Shown here in pieces: positions 1 to 6,547 of a stretch of 8,548 nt of DNA; positions within the stretch are counted from its first letter, which is position 1, and every line of letters begins with the position of its first letter. The stretch lies in the NCBI GenBank assembly GCA_021734005.1, contig JAIPJV010000075.1, positions 1-8,548 on the forward strand, written 5' to 3'. The notes under the pieces were generated by a model that was given only the letters and a program-made list of their open reading frames with translations, was not told the DNA's origin and searched no databases. The stretch is from Fidelibacterota bacterium (lineage in GTDB: Bacteria > Fidelibacterota > UBA2242 > JAFGTP01). The translations under genes were made by a program, and so were the position numbers.

Positions 1-2014
1 GGCTGGCCTCTTGAACGGCGACTTCAGCCTTCTTTTTGTCGATTGTATAGCGGCCTTTTACAAACTGATATTTTAGCCAGTTCGTGTTATGTTTTTTGTG
101 TAATTTTTCTAGAGCTTTGCAACTCAGCTGCGCTATCTGCTCCAAATTGGCAGATGCTGGATTAATCTCCTGCAAAATAGGGGAGGATGCGATCACCGGT
201 TGCAACTTTTCGTGATTCTGATCCCATTTTTTTAGATAGTACTTCAATTTTTTATAATTAGTCTGATAATTTGGGTCATCTAAAAAATCATCTACCATAT
301 TATTAAATTCCCGGGCAACTTTCTGATCAGGGCGGGCAGCATCCACTACGCGGCTGTAAGGTGAATATTGATAATAGCCACCTTCTTTCAGGCTGTTACG
401 GCGATATATTTTTACCGGCTCGAGAACATCAACCAGAGTTCTCAGAGGAGAAATATCGCCATTTCTGGTCAGGCGTCGAAGCATCATAGGATAATTTTTT
501 ATATGAGTCAATCCCAGTTCTTCAAGACGATAGGATGTTATCTCAAGACGGCGATACATGTCTTCCAAATCCCGGACATCAGCAGAAGACCAGAAACGTT
601 CAGCAATTGCTGCTGTTCGAGGCCAGATACGGGAATCGATTGTTTCTTCAGTTACAAATTCTCCCCACATTGTAGCTTCTCCGCCTAAAATCAAGTTCTT
701 TTCCTCTTTTGATAGTGAATCCGGATTCTCAATAGGTTCATTCAGATAATGTTTGTCGGTCGGTTTGATCAGATCAATGTAATAGCCCCGGGAAAGAATA
801 GCTTGATAACCGGATTTGACTGCTTTTTCTAGCGTTTTTTTACTGCGCCAGGCTTGAATGACTATATTTTGAGGCATATCTTTATGGAGAATTTCTTCCC
901 AGCCCACCATTTTCTTGCCATGATTTGTGAGAATTTTCAAAACCCGGTTGTTAAAATAGGCTTGTAAAGCATGTTTGTCGGAAATATTATTCTCTTCCAT
1001 AAAATTCTGAATATCAGGATTACTTTTCCAGGCTACACCATTGTTTTCATCTCCTCCTATATGAAAATAATTATCGGGAAATAATTCTGCCATTTCACCG
1101 AAAAATTTGTCCAGAAATTGATAGGTGAATTCTTGAGCAGGATTTAGAGAAGGATCCTTAATTCCCCAGGTTCTGATTAATTTTTCAGGAGGATTGGGCT
1201 GGCTTCCCAGTTTCGGATAGGCAACTATGAAACTGGTTGCGTGCGAAGGCACATCAAATTCCGGTAAAATTCTGATGCCCCGATTTCGGGCATATTCAAT
1301 GATATCCTTGATCTGTTCCTGTGTATAGTAGAGGCTGCCAGAGGCTTCTTCATGCAATTTTGGATAGGTCTTGCTTTCTACACGAAAGCCCTGATCATCA
1401 CACAAATGCCAGTGCAAAACATTCATCTTCATAGCAGCCATGCCATCCAGATTCCTTTTGATAACATGAACAGGTTCAAAATGGCGGCTAACATCAATCA
1501 GCAGTCCCCGCCAGGCAAATCGAGGTTCATCCTTAATTTTAATTTGCGGAAAAAAGTAACCTTCACCGTCTGAATCCAGCAATTGCAGAAAAGTTTCCAG
1601 ACCCCGCATAGCACCAATATCTGTAGGAGCAGTCAGGATAATATTATCTTCGGTAATAGTTAGAGTGTATTCCTCATTCATTCTCAGCTGCAGCTTTTCT
1701 TCCTTAGGAGCAGTGATTATCATCTCTGCGTCCTGTATTTGCTGTTCAGGTTTGACAAAACCCTGTTTGATAAAGAGTCCGGTACGATTTGTCAATCTGC
1801 GCAGAACTCTGGTTGCATATTTGTGCAAACGTTCACTTGAGCTGCTTTTGATATCAATGGTAAAATCTTCATCAAGGCGATATTTCCCCTCTTTCTGGGT
1901 AATTTCTTGAGGCACTGGCATAAGATTCAGGGTGGAGTGATTATCTGCAATTGCCAGTGAAAATAACAAACTAAAAATTAAGAGGATGAATAATGATTTT
2001 TTGTGTGAATTCAT
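1..2014 (-). CDS. Secreted GH20 beta-N-acetylhexosaminidase (C-terminus cut by window edge)
   Basis: Removes terminal beta-linked GlcNAc or GalNAc from glycans, chitin oligomers or wall fragments by substrate-assisted retaining catalysis. 671 codons are visible from the ATG and the frame is still open at the left edge. Residues 1-23 are a Sec signal peptide (KK, hydrophobic core, probable AIA cleavage before D24), so it acts in the periplasm or outside. Residues about 25-160 match the GH20b N-terminal domain. The (beta/alpha)8 barrel begins near R165 (FAWRGLLIDVSRHF) and ends near AERFWSS (W475). It contains HWHLCDDQGFR near 202-211, the catalytic pair D322-E323 in HIGGDE, and GGEATMWGE. D322 orients the acetamido group and E323 is the general acid, by family knowledge. 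About 195 further residues show no domain I recognise. A weak GGGA-like ribosome site lies 6 bases upstream. It is the third gene after hemW and the cupin gene. The family is certain; the natural substrate is not. Confidence 0.95.
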   Translation of the reverse strand, partial: MNSHKKSLFILLIFSLLFSLAIADNHSTLNLMPVPQEITQKEGKYRLDEDFTIDIKSSSSERLHKYATRVLRRLTNRTGLFIKQGFVKPEQQIQDAEMIITAPKEEKLQLRMNEEYTLTITEDNIILTAPTDIGAMRGLETFLQLLDSDGEGYFFPQIKIKDEPRFAWRGLLIDVSRHFEPVHVIKRNLDGMAAMKMNVLHWHLCDDQGFRVESKTYPKLHEEASGSLYYTQEQIKDIIEYARNRGIRILPEFDVPSHATSFIVAYPKLGSQPNPPEKLIRTWGIKDPSLNPAQEFTYQFLDKFFGEMAELFPDNYFHIGGDENNGVAWKSNPDIQNFMEENNISDKHALQAYFNNRVLKILTNHGKKMVGWEEILHKDMPQNIVIQAWRSKKTLEKAVKSGYQAILSRGYYIDLIKPTDKHYLNEPIENPDSLSKEEKNLILGGEATMWGEFVTEETIDSRIWPRTAAIAERFWSSADVRDLEDMYRRLEITSYRLEELGLTHIKNYPMMLRRLTRNGDISPLRTLVDVLEPVKIYRRNSLKEGGYYQYSPYSRVVDAARPDQKVAREFNNMVDDFLDDPNYQTNYKKLKYYLKKWDQNHEKLQPVIASSPILQEINPASANLEQIAQLSCKALEKLHKKHNTNWLKYQFVKGRYTIDKKKAEVAVQEAS

Positions 2015-2047
2015 AATGGTTTCCCAATTTAATTTATAATTTCATAT

Positions 2048-2395
2048 TTACATTTTGGCGTCATTGGGGATCAGACAAAGAAAAACGAATTCCTCTTTTC
2101 CCCGATTTACAAATTGGTGGATTTCATTGGGCTCAACAAGAATGGCATCACCAGCAGAAATCTCGATCTCGTTATCTTCTTTGCGGGCTACACCCTGACC
2201 CGATAAAATATAAACTTCATGTTCGAAATCATGTTGATGATAAAAAGTAAATCCACCTTCTTCAACTGTAAATTTGCGCATAGTAAAATTAGGTGCACCC
2301 ATTTCCGGAGTTAACAATCTCTGTTTGTGGACACCTTCTACTCCCTCTTCAACAATTTTCTTTGACTCAACTTCCTCAGAATGTTTAATTATCAT
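2048..2395 (-). CDS. Small single-domain cupin (cupin_2) protein
   Basis: A 115-residue protein forming one cupin beta-barrel, which usually holds one divalent metal ion. Cupin motif 1 is at residues 47-68 with metal-ligand candidates H53, H55 and E60. Motif 2 starts at GDAILVEP (82-89) and has H93 and N97. No signal peptide is visible, so it is probably cytosolic. It is a stand-alone cupin without a DNA-binding or enzymatic partner domain. Such proteins range from small-molecule binders to isomerases and dioxygenases, so the sequence gives no substrate. Its ATG overlaps the TGA of the hemW-like gene (ATGA), with a strong AAAAGGAG site 7 bases upstream inside that gene. Production is therefore probably coupled to HemW. 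The GH20 gene follows after 33 bases. The fold is confident; the function is unknown. Confidence 0.9.
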   Translation of the reverse strand: MIIKHSEEVESKKIVEEGVEGVHKQRLLTPEMGAPNFTMRKFTVEEGGFTFYHQHDFEHEVYILSGQGVARKEDNEIEISAGDAILVEPNEIHQFVNRGKEEFVFLCLIPNDAKM

Positions 2396-3570
2396 GGTTG
2401 GTCTCCTTTTTGATAACTGTCAAATTTACTGGCCAGGCTGGCAATAATACTATTCGATAAAAACCAGCCTCGTAAAGATAATTTAAGATTATTTTTGGAA
2501 AAGACTACAAGATTATTTTTTCTATAGCCCAATTCCTTGTCAACAATAGTTTTGATGGATTTTTCCGGGATAAGATACAAATCCGATAACTCTGATAAAT
2601 TGATCCCCTGATTCGTTCTCAGGGATAGAAATAATTTCTCCAGGCGATATTTATAATCATCAATGTTTTCCTTCTCAAAGGTAGGCCGTCGATTTTGTGA
2701 TAAATTATCAATGTAGTTCTGCAAATCAGCTGAGTTCCACCTTCTTGTTCGTGAATAATAGGAATGAGCAGCCGGCCCCAGACCGAGATAGTCAGTTCCA
2801 TTCCAGTAGGTTTGATTGTGAATTGACCGGGCTCCAGGTTTTGCCCAGCTGGAAATTTCATAATGCTCAAACCCCTGCTGCGCTAAATACTCATGAGCCT
2901 GTTTATACATTTGCCATTCCAGATCTTCATCAAGCGCATCTTTATGACCACTCTTAACTTTTTGAGTCAAAGGCGTGCCGGGTTCGTAACTCAAATTATA
3001 GAGGGAAAGATGTTCAACACCAGTGTTCACAGCCTGTTCAAGTGTAGTTCGCCAGGTGTTCAAATTTTGCCCGGGAATTCCAAAGATAAAATCCAGACTA
3101 ATGCGGGGAAAATTGAAATTTTTAACTCTGACAACTGCTTGTTTGATTTGCTTCGGAGCATGCAACCTGCCAAGAACATTTAGTTCGTCCTGAAAAAATG
3201 ATTGAGCGCCAATGCTAATGCGGTCAACACCATTATTCCGCATAGTACGTAATAATCGGCCCTTAATATTATTCGGATTAATTTCGACGGTAAATTCTTT
3301 AAGATGATTCAGGTCAGTAAAGTCTTTTAGCGCTGAAAAAAGCTGCTCAAAACTTTCGGCAGGAAGTAAATTGGGACTTCCGCCACCAATGTAAAGAGTC
3401 TGTAGATTTTTATTCTGAAATTGCTCCTCATAAAATTCTAATTCTTGACACAAAGCTTCAGTCCATTGTGGAATTAAATCCGGTTTGTTATCCAGAGAAT
3501 AAAAACTGCAATAATTACATTTTCTCTCACAAAATGGAAAATGGATATAAATACTAAAATTATCACTCAT
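2392..3570 (-). CDS. hemW: HemW-type radical SAM protein (heme chaperone, HemN-like)
   Basis: A 392-residue cytosolic radical SAM protein. HemW proteins bind heme and deliver it to respiratory enzymes; they were long mis-annotated as oxygen-independent coproporphyrinogen III oxidase. The Fe-S motif is C14-x3-C18-x2-C21 followed by S22-F23. The fourth cysteine typical of true HemN (CxxxCxxCxC) is replaced by Phe, the HemW signature. Other family marks are YIGGGSPN at 60-67 (GGGTP is more usual), ISIGAQSF, and HNQTYW at 251-256, the HemW HNxxYW motif. The C-terminal third fits the HemN_C domain. The length is close to the family norm of about 380. The ATG at 3570 starts directly at the conserved IYIHFPFC strand, but no strong ribosome site precedes it. 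It heads a probable operon with the cupin and GH20 genes. No other heme gene is in view. HemW is well supported against HemN by motif; heme transfer is family knowledge. Confidence 0.92.
   Translation of the reverse strand: MSDNFSIYIHFPFCERKCNYCSFYSLDNKPDLIPQWTEALCQELEFYEEQFQNKNLQTLYIGGGSPNLLPAESFEQLFSALKDFTDLNHLKEFTVEINPNNIKGRLLRTMRNNGVDRISIGAQSFFQDELNVLGRLHAPKQIKQAVVRVKNFNFPRISLDFIFGIPGQNLNTWRTTLEQAVNTGVEHLSLYNLSYEPGTPLTQKVKSGHKDALDEDLEWQMYKQAHEYLAQQGFEHYEISSWAKPGARSIHNQTYWNGTDYLGLGPAAHSYYSRTRRWNSADLQNYIDNLSQNRRPTFEKENIDDYKYRLEKLFLSLRTNQGINLSELSDLYLIPEKSIKTIVDKELGYRKNNLVVFSKNNLKLSLRGWFLSNSIIASLASKFDSYQKGDQP
2403..2410 (-). promoter_or_regulatory. Ribosome binding site of the cupin gene, inside hemW
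   Basis: AAAAGGAG on the minus strand, 7 bases before the cupin ATG. It lies inside the last codons of the hemW-like gene. With the ATGA stop/start overlap it supports translational coupling and fixes the cupin start. Confidence 0.75.
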
Positions 3571-3706
3571 AATCAGATCAACTCAATTTATAGTTACTTG
3601 TGAACTTATTAAAAAAATGACAAATAATAAAAATTTAATTAATTTTGGGTTCAACTATTCAATGATTAAATTATTTCGCTTATTAAAATTAATGAGGACT
3701 TGATAA
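3571..3706. promoter_or_regulatory. Divergent AT-rich promoter region between hemW and rnhA
   Basis: This 136-base gap separates two divergent genes, so promoters for both should lie here. It is very AT-rich, with A- and T-tracts between 3609 and 3645. A possible -10 for hemW is TATAAA on the minus strand (3587-3592), but no good -35 is correctly placed before it and the leader would be very short. For rnhA, TTGGGT (3645-3650) with TAAATT 16 bases on is only a weak match. I see no clear operator or riboswitch. The location is inferred from gene order. Confidence 0.4.
3694..3698 (+). promoter_or_regulatory. Ribosome binding site of rnhA
   Basis: GAGGA sits 8 bases before the ATG at 3707. It fixes the ribonuclease HI start; TGA and TAA triplets lie just upstream of that ATG. 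Confidence 0.7.
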
Positions 3707-4147
3707 ATGATAAAGATATATACCGATGGAGCCTGTTCAGGAAATCCCGGCCAGGGAGGCTGGGGCGTTGTTGTTTCAGAAGGTGGAGTTGTAACCAAAA
3801 CCTATAGTGGTTATGCTAAAGAAACCACCAATAACAGAATGGAGTTGACCGCTGCCATTATGGCGCTGAAAATTGCTAAAAAATTGGGCGAGATCAGACT
3901 TTATACTGATAGCAATTATGTAAAGCAGGGGATTACCAGCTGGATAAATAACTGGAAAAAAAATGGCTGGAAGACTTCCAATAAAAAGGACGTCAAAAAT
4001 AAAGATCTCTGGCAAAAATTAGATGATCTGAATAATGATGATGTTGAATGGTATTATGTTCCCGGTCATTCTGGTGTAAAGTTAAATGAAATTGCCGATG
4101 ATCTGGCTACTAATATGGTCAAATATAACCAGGAAGATAAGGATTAA
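3707..4147 (+). CDS. rnhA: Ribonuclease HI
   Basis: A 146-residue cytosolic type 1 RNase H that cuts the RNA strand of RNA-DNA hybrids: R-loops, Okazaki primers and origin primers. The full active site is visible: D7 (YTDGACSGNPG), E46 (NNRMEL), D68 (YTDSNY) and D131 (NEIADDLA), plus H121 in VPGHSG. The H121-D131 spacing of 10 matches the E. coli enzyme (H124-D134). The Trp- and Lys-rich basic protrusion that grips the hybrid is present at about 79-102. The length is close to the 155-residue E. coli protein, and there is no extra N-terminal hybrid-binding domain. It is the only plus-strand gene here, transcribed away from hemW and towards the MetX-like gene 76 bases downstream. The identification is very secure. 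Confidence 0.97.
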   Translation: MIKIYTDGACSGNPGQGGWGVVVSEGGVVTKTYSGYAKETTNNRMELTAAIMALKIAKKLGEIRLYTDSNYVKQGITSWINNWKKNGWKTSNKKDVKNKDLWQKLDDLNNDDVEWYYVPGHSGVKLNEIADDLATNMVKYNQEDKD

Positions 4148-4223
4148 TATTCCTGTCACCAGCTTGAAATGATTCTTCTAAAAGTGGACTATTTTATAAA
4201 AAATTGTCGCTGTATAAAGTTAT

Positions 4224-5246
4224 TTATTGGTCTAAAAAATCACTAATTGCCTGTGTGCAAGTATCTAGAGCACAACCAACACCAAGATGACCACAATTGT
4301 TTTCCAAAACCATGATCTCAGCATCAGATATTTTAACCAATTTTTGGGAGAGGGCTGGATTGACAAGATGATCGGTCTCGGAAACAATCATAAAAATTTC
4401 AGCTTGAATCTCATCAACTGCTTGCTTGAGTGATCCATTAAAATTGCGAGTAATGTCGTGAGTCAGCATGGCTTTGATCTGGCTGGCTCTATTTTCAAGA
4501 GTGAAACGATCATCTGTTCGAGGGCTAAATTTTTTGTAGAATTGATCAAATTGATCTTCAGGCATATTCTCTAAAAAATATTGGGGAGTTCGACCGCTCA
4601 TATTACTGTAAATATCCAGAATTTTCTGGATTTGAGCTTCTGAACAATTATTCTCAAGTCCAAGTTCAACTATTTCTAGCTGAAATTTCATCCACAATTT
4701 ATCAGGCGCTGTTAGTTTGGGAGTGCACACATAGGGAACGGCCTTCTCAATGAAAGTTGAATAGGTCACTAGCCATTCAAAAGCCTGAAAACTTCCCATT
4801 GATCCGCCTACAATCCCAAAGATATGATCAAAACCCAGTTTGTTCAAAAGTTGATACTGGGTTTTTACCATATCATGGATGGAAAATTTCGGGAATTGGG
4901 AAGCGGGCTGAAGATTCGAGTTCGATGGGGAAGAGGATACACCATTTCCCAGTGCATCTACAGCAATTATCAAATATTTTGTACTATCGACAATGTCTCC
5001 ATTTTCAATCAGATTTTTTATGTGCTCACTTGTGCCACCAAACCAGGTTGGATACAGGATTACATTGGAACTATCCTGATTAACTTTACCAAAAGTTCTG
5101 TATCCAATCTTACATTCTTTGATCACATCTCCATTTTCCAAATTCAACTCACCTAGATGGATATAATCCTGCCCACCGTTTGCAAACCCAACACTAGTAA
5201 GAATTATAAAAATTAAAACGACCTCTAAACACCGATTAAACTGCAT
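4224..5246 (-). CDS. Exported alpha/beta hydrolase of the MetX (homoserine O-acetyltransferase-like) family
   Basis: A 340-residue serine alpha/beta hydrolase. The triad is readable: nucleophile S149 in the elbow GGSMGSFQAFEW, acid D292 in SETDHLVNP, and H320 in NCGHLG. The elbow plus AMEW-like sequence, the N-terminal GYRTFGKVN and the FGGTSEH and VDALGNGVSSSP segments all resemble MetX acyltransferases. However, it begins with a probable Sec signal peptide (residues 1-22, cleavage near GFA before N23), whereas MetX enzymes are cytosolic. It is also somewhat shorter than usual MetX. It is therefore more likely a secreted esterase, lipase or acyl hydrolase than a methionine-biosynthesis enzyme; no other methionine gene is nearby. 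The C-terminal part has closely placed cysteines (C319, then GVGCALDTC) that could form disulfides outside the cytosol. An AAAGGG ribosome site lies 7 bases before the ATG. It follows the amidohydrolase gene after 73 bases. Fold and triad are confident; the substrate is unknown. Confidence 0.85.
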   Translation of the reverse strand: MQFNRCLEVVLIFIILTSVGFANGGQDYIHLGELNLENGDVIKECKIGYRTFGKVNQDSSNVILYPTWFGGTSEHIKNLIENGDIVDSTKYLIIAVDALGNGVSSSPSNSNLQPASQFPKFSIHDMVKTQYQLLNKLGFDHIFGIVGGSMGSFQAFEWLVTYSTFIEKAVPYVCTPKLTAPDKLWMKFQLEIVELGLENNCSEAQIQKILDIYSNMSGRTPQYFLENMPEDQFDQFYKKFSPRTDDRFTLENRASQIKAMLTHDITRNFNGSLKQAVDEIQAEIFMIVSETDHLVNPALSQKLVKISDAEIMVLENNCGHLGVGCALDTCTQAISDFLDQ

Positions 5247-5319
5247 TTTAACACCCTTTAAAATATTAAATATTTAGAACTTTTTGGAGTGCAATGACTA
5301 TGTCAAAGCACAAAATAAT

Positions 5320-6486
5320 TCATTTATAGCTGCCAGAATCAAAATAAAACTCAATAAAACCCGTCAAATAATTTAATGCCGGTTCCAGCAATTTTTCCTC
5401 TAACAAAAGTTCGCCAGTATGCATTTCGCCCTGACCACCGGCACCTATTCGAATATACATTCCAGGCAATTTTTCTAAATAGACTGCAAAATCATCAGCA
5501 CCCATTGAAGCCTTCTTTTGGATAACTAGATTTGATTTATCCCGATTTGCCATGAATTGAATGATTTTATCAACTAATTCGGGATCATTATTAGTTGCCG
5601 GACAGCGGGTTGGAAATTGCAAATCAATCTCGATATTATAGACCTGAGAAAAATTTTTGGTAAAGTCTTTGATTATATTTCTGGCTTTTTTCTCAATACT
5701 ATTTTTATGAGCTCGAAGCGTTCCCCGTAGTTCTATTTTTTGGGGAATGGCATTATGGGTGTCTCCGCCTTCAACTTTTCCAAAGGCAAAAGAAAGTGTC
5801 TCCCGGGGGTCAATAGAACTATTCAGATGGTTTTGCAAAGCAGTAATATACTCCCCGCAAACATTAATAAGATCAACTGTATCATCAGGTCGGGAAGTGT
5901 GCCCGCCCGGGCCTTTGAGTTCAATCTTCAATGAAGTTGAAGAAGCACTGGCGGCTTTCTCAGGAACAATTACTTTCCCGGTAGGATATTGATTGTCCAC
6001 ATGGACTCCAACAATATGCCGGGCATTTTGCCAGATGTTTTCTTTTATGACAAATTCTGCACCGCCTGGAGCTGCTTCCTCAGCCGGCTGAAAAATCACC
6101 CGTAATTTGCCCTTCAATTTGTTTGGATTTTGCTGGAAATAGCGCAACAAACCCAGACCAATTGCTATATGAAAATCATGACCGCAAGCATGCATTGTGC
6201 CCTTTGTATCTGATTTTACCGGATGATCTTCGGCCTCCTCTATAGGTAGGCCGTCAATATCACTACGAAAGAGAAGGACAGGGCCTTCACCAATTTCACA
6301 AAAACCACCTGTATCAAGATTTTCAAAATTTTGAAATTTAAGTCCCCAATTGGTTAAAATTTCCTCAATATAGGCAGTAGTTTTATATTCTTTGTAGGAT
6401 AATTCGGCTAATGGATGAAATTTGCGTCTGAATTTAATTATTTCTTTGATCATTTTCCTAAATTCCTGATTAGTAAATTGTGTCAA
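5320..6486 (-). CDS. M20D-family metallo-amidohydrolase (N-acyl amino acid / hippurate hydrolase type)
   Basis: Hydrolyses the amide bond of an N-acyl amino acid or a related aminoacylated compound with a two-metal centre; probably cytosolic, with no signal peptide. Family motifs in order: RRKFH at 20-24 with AELSYKE, RSDIDGLPI at 74-82, MHACGHDFH at 98-106 (metal ligands C101 and H103), FQPAEE with base E136 and ligand E137, GVHVD (H162), MGADDFAVYLE, and H356 in MHTGE. The Cys ligand separates the M20D group (hippurate, N-acetyl-diaminopimelate and IAA-amino acid hydrolases) from DapE and ArgE. The length (388) is typical. Start choice is uncertain. The outer limit is a TTG at 6486, two codons after an in-frame TGA. 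An ATG at 6453 (residue 12) with AGGA 10 bases upstream is equally possible and keeps the whole domain. It lies between dacB and the MetX-like gene. Next to wall enzymes, an N-acetylated amino acid or muropeptide-derived substrate is imaginable but unproven. Confidence 0.9.
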   Translation of the reverse strand: MTQFTNQEFRKMIKEIIKFRRKFHPLAELSYKEYKTTAYIEEILTNWGLKFQNFENLDTGGFCEIGEGPVLLFRSDIDGLPIEEAEDHPVKSDTKGTMHACGHDFHIAIGLGLLRYFQQNPNKLKGKLRVIFQPAEEAAPGGAEFVIKENIWQNARHIVGVHVDNQYPTGKVIVPEKAASASSTSLKIELKGPGGHTSRPDDTVDLINVCGEYITALQNHLNSSIDPRETLSFAFGKVEGGDTHNAIPQKIELRGTLRAHKNSIEKKARNIIKDFTKNFSQVYNIEIDLQFPTRCPATNNDPELVDKIIQFMANRDKSNLVIQKKASMGADDFAVYLEKLPGMYIRIGAGGQGEMHTGELLLEEKLLEPALNYLTGFIEFYFDSGSYK

Positions 6487-6489
6487 GAT

Positions 6490-6521
6490 TCATCCAGCCA
6501 TCCACTCATCCAACCATCCCT
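6490..6521. repeat. Octamer tandem repeat, four imperfect copies, in the amidohydrolase leader
   Basis: On the plus strand four adjoining octamers read tcatccag, ccatccac, tcatccaa, ccatccct. On the transcribed (minus) sense they follow NNGGATGR, alternating ggatga and ggatgg, so a 16-base period is also visible. More degenerate CA-rich sequence continues to about 6540. The array fills most of the gap between the dacB stop (6548) and the amidohydrolase TTG (6486). On the mRNA-sense strand it carries six GG runs. The last copy places GGATG close to the TTG. Confidence 0.75.
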
Positions 6522-6547
6522 TCCACCAATCTATCACTCCATTTTCC

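Noticed and set aside
2392..3570. Oxygen-independent coproporphyrinogen III oxidase (HemN)
   Set aside because: The CxxxCxxC motif is followed by Ser-Phe instead of the x-Cys of HemN, and the HNxxYW motif is present. Both point to HemW.
3600..3650. AT-rich tract as a replication origin or AT-rich unwinding element
   Set aside because: No DnaA-box cluster or origin-linked genes are present. It is better explained as a divergent promoter region.
4148..4223. Intrinsic terminator between the converging rnhA and MetX-like genes
   Set aside because: Only weak AT-rich inverted repeats are visible (around AAAAGTGGACTATTTT and AGGATTAATATTCCT). There is no GC-rich stem followed by a T-tract in either direction.
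4757..5156. Overlapping plus-strand frames of 108 and 110 codons inside the MetX-like gene, and similar antisense frames elsewhere
   Set aside because: They lie opposite well-conserved genes, have no ribosome sites and resemble no protein family I know. They are shadows of the real coding strand.
5247..5319. Sigma-70 promoter for the MetX-like gene
   Set aside because: TTGACA (minus strand, 5301-5306) has no -10 at proper spacing. TTGCAC with TTTAAT 18 bases on would start transcription inside the ribosome site. Neither is convincing.
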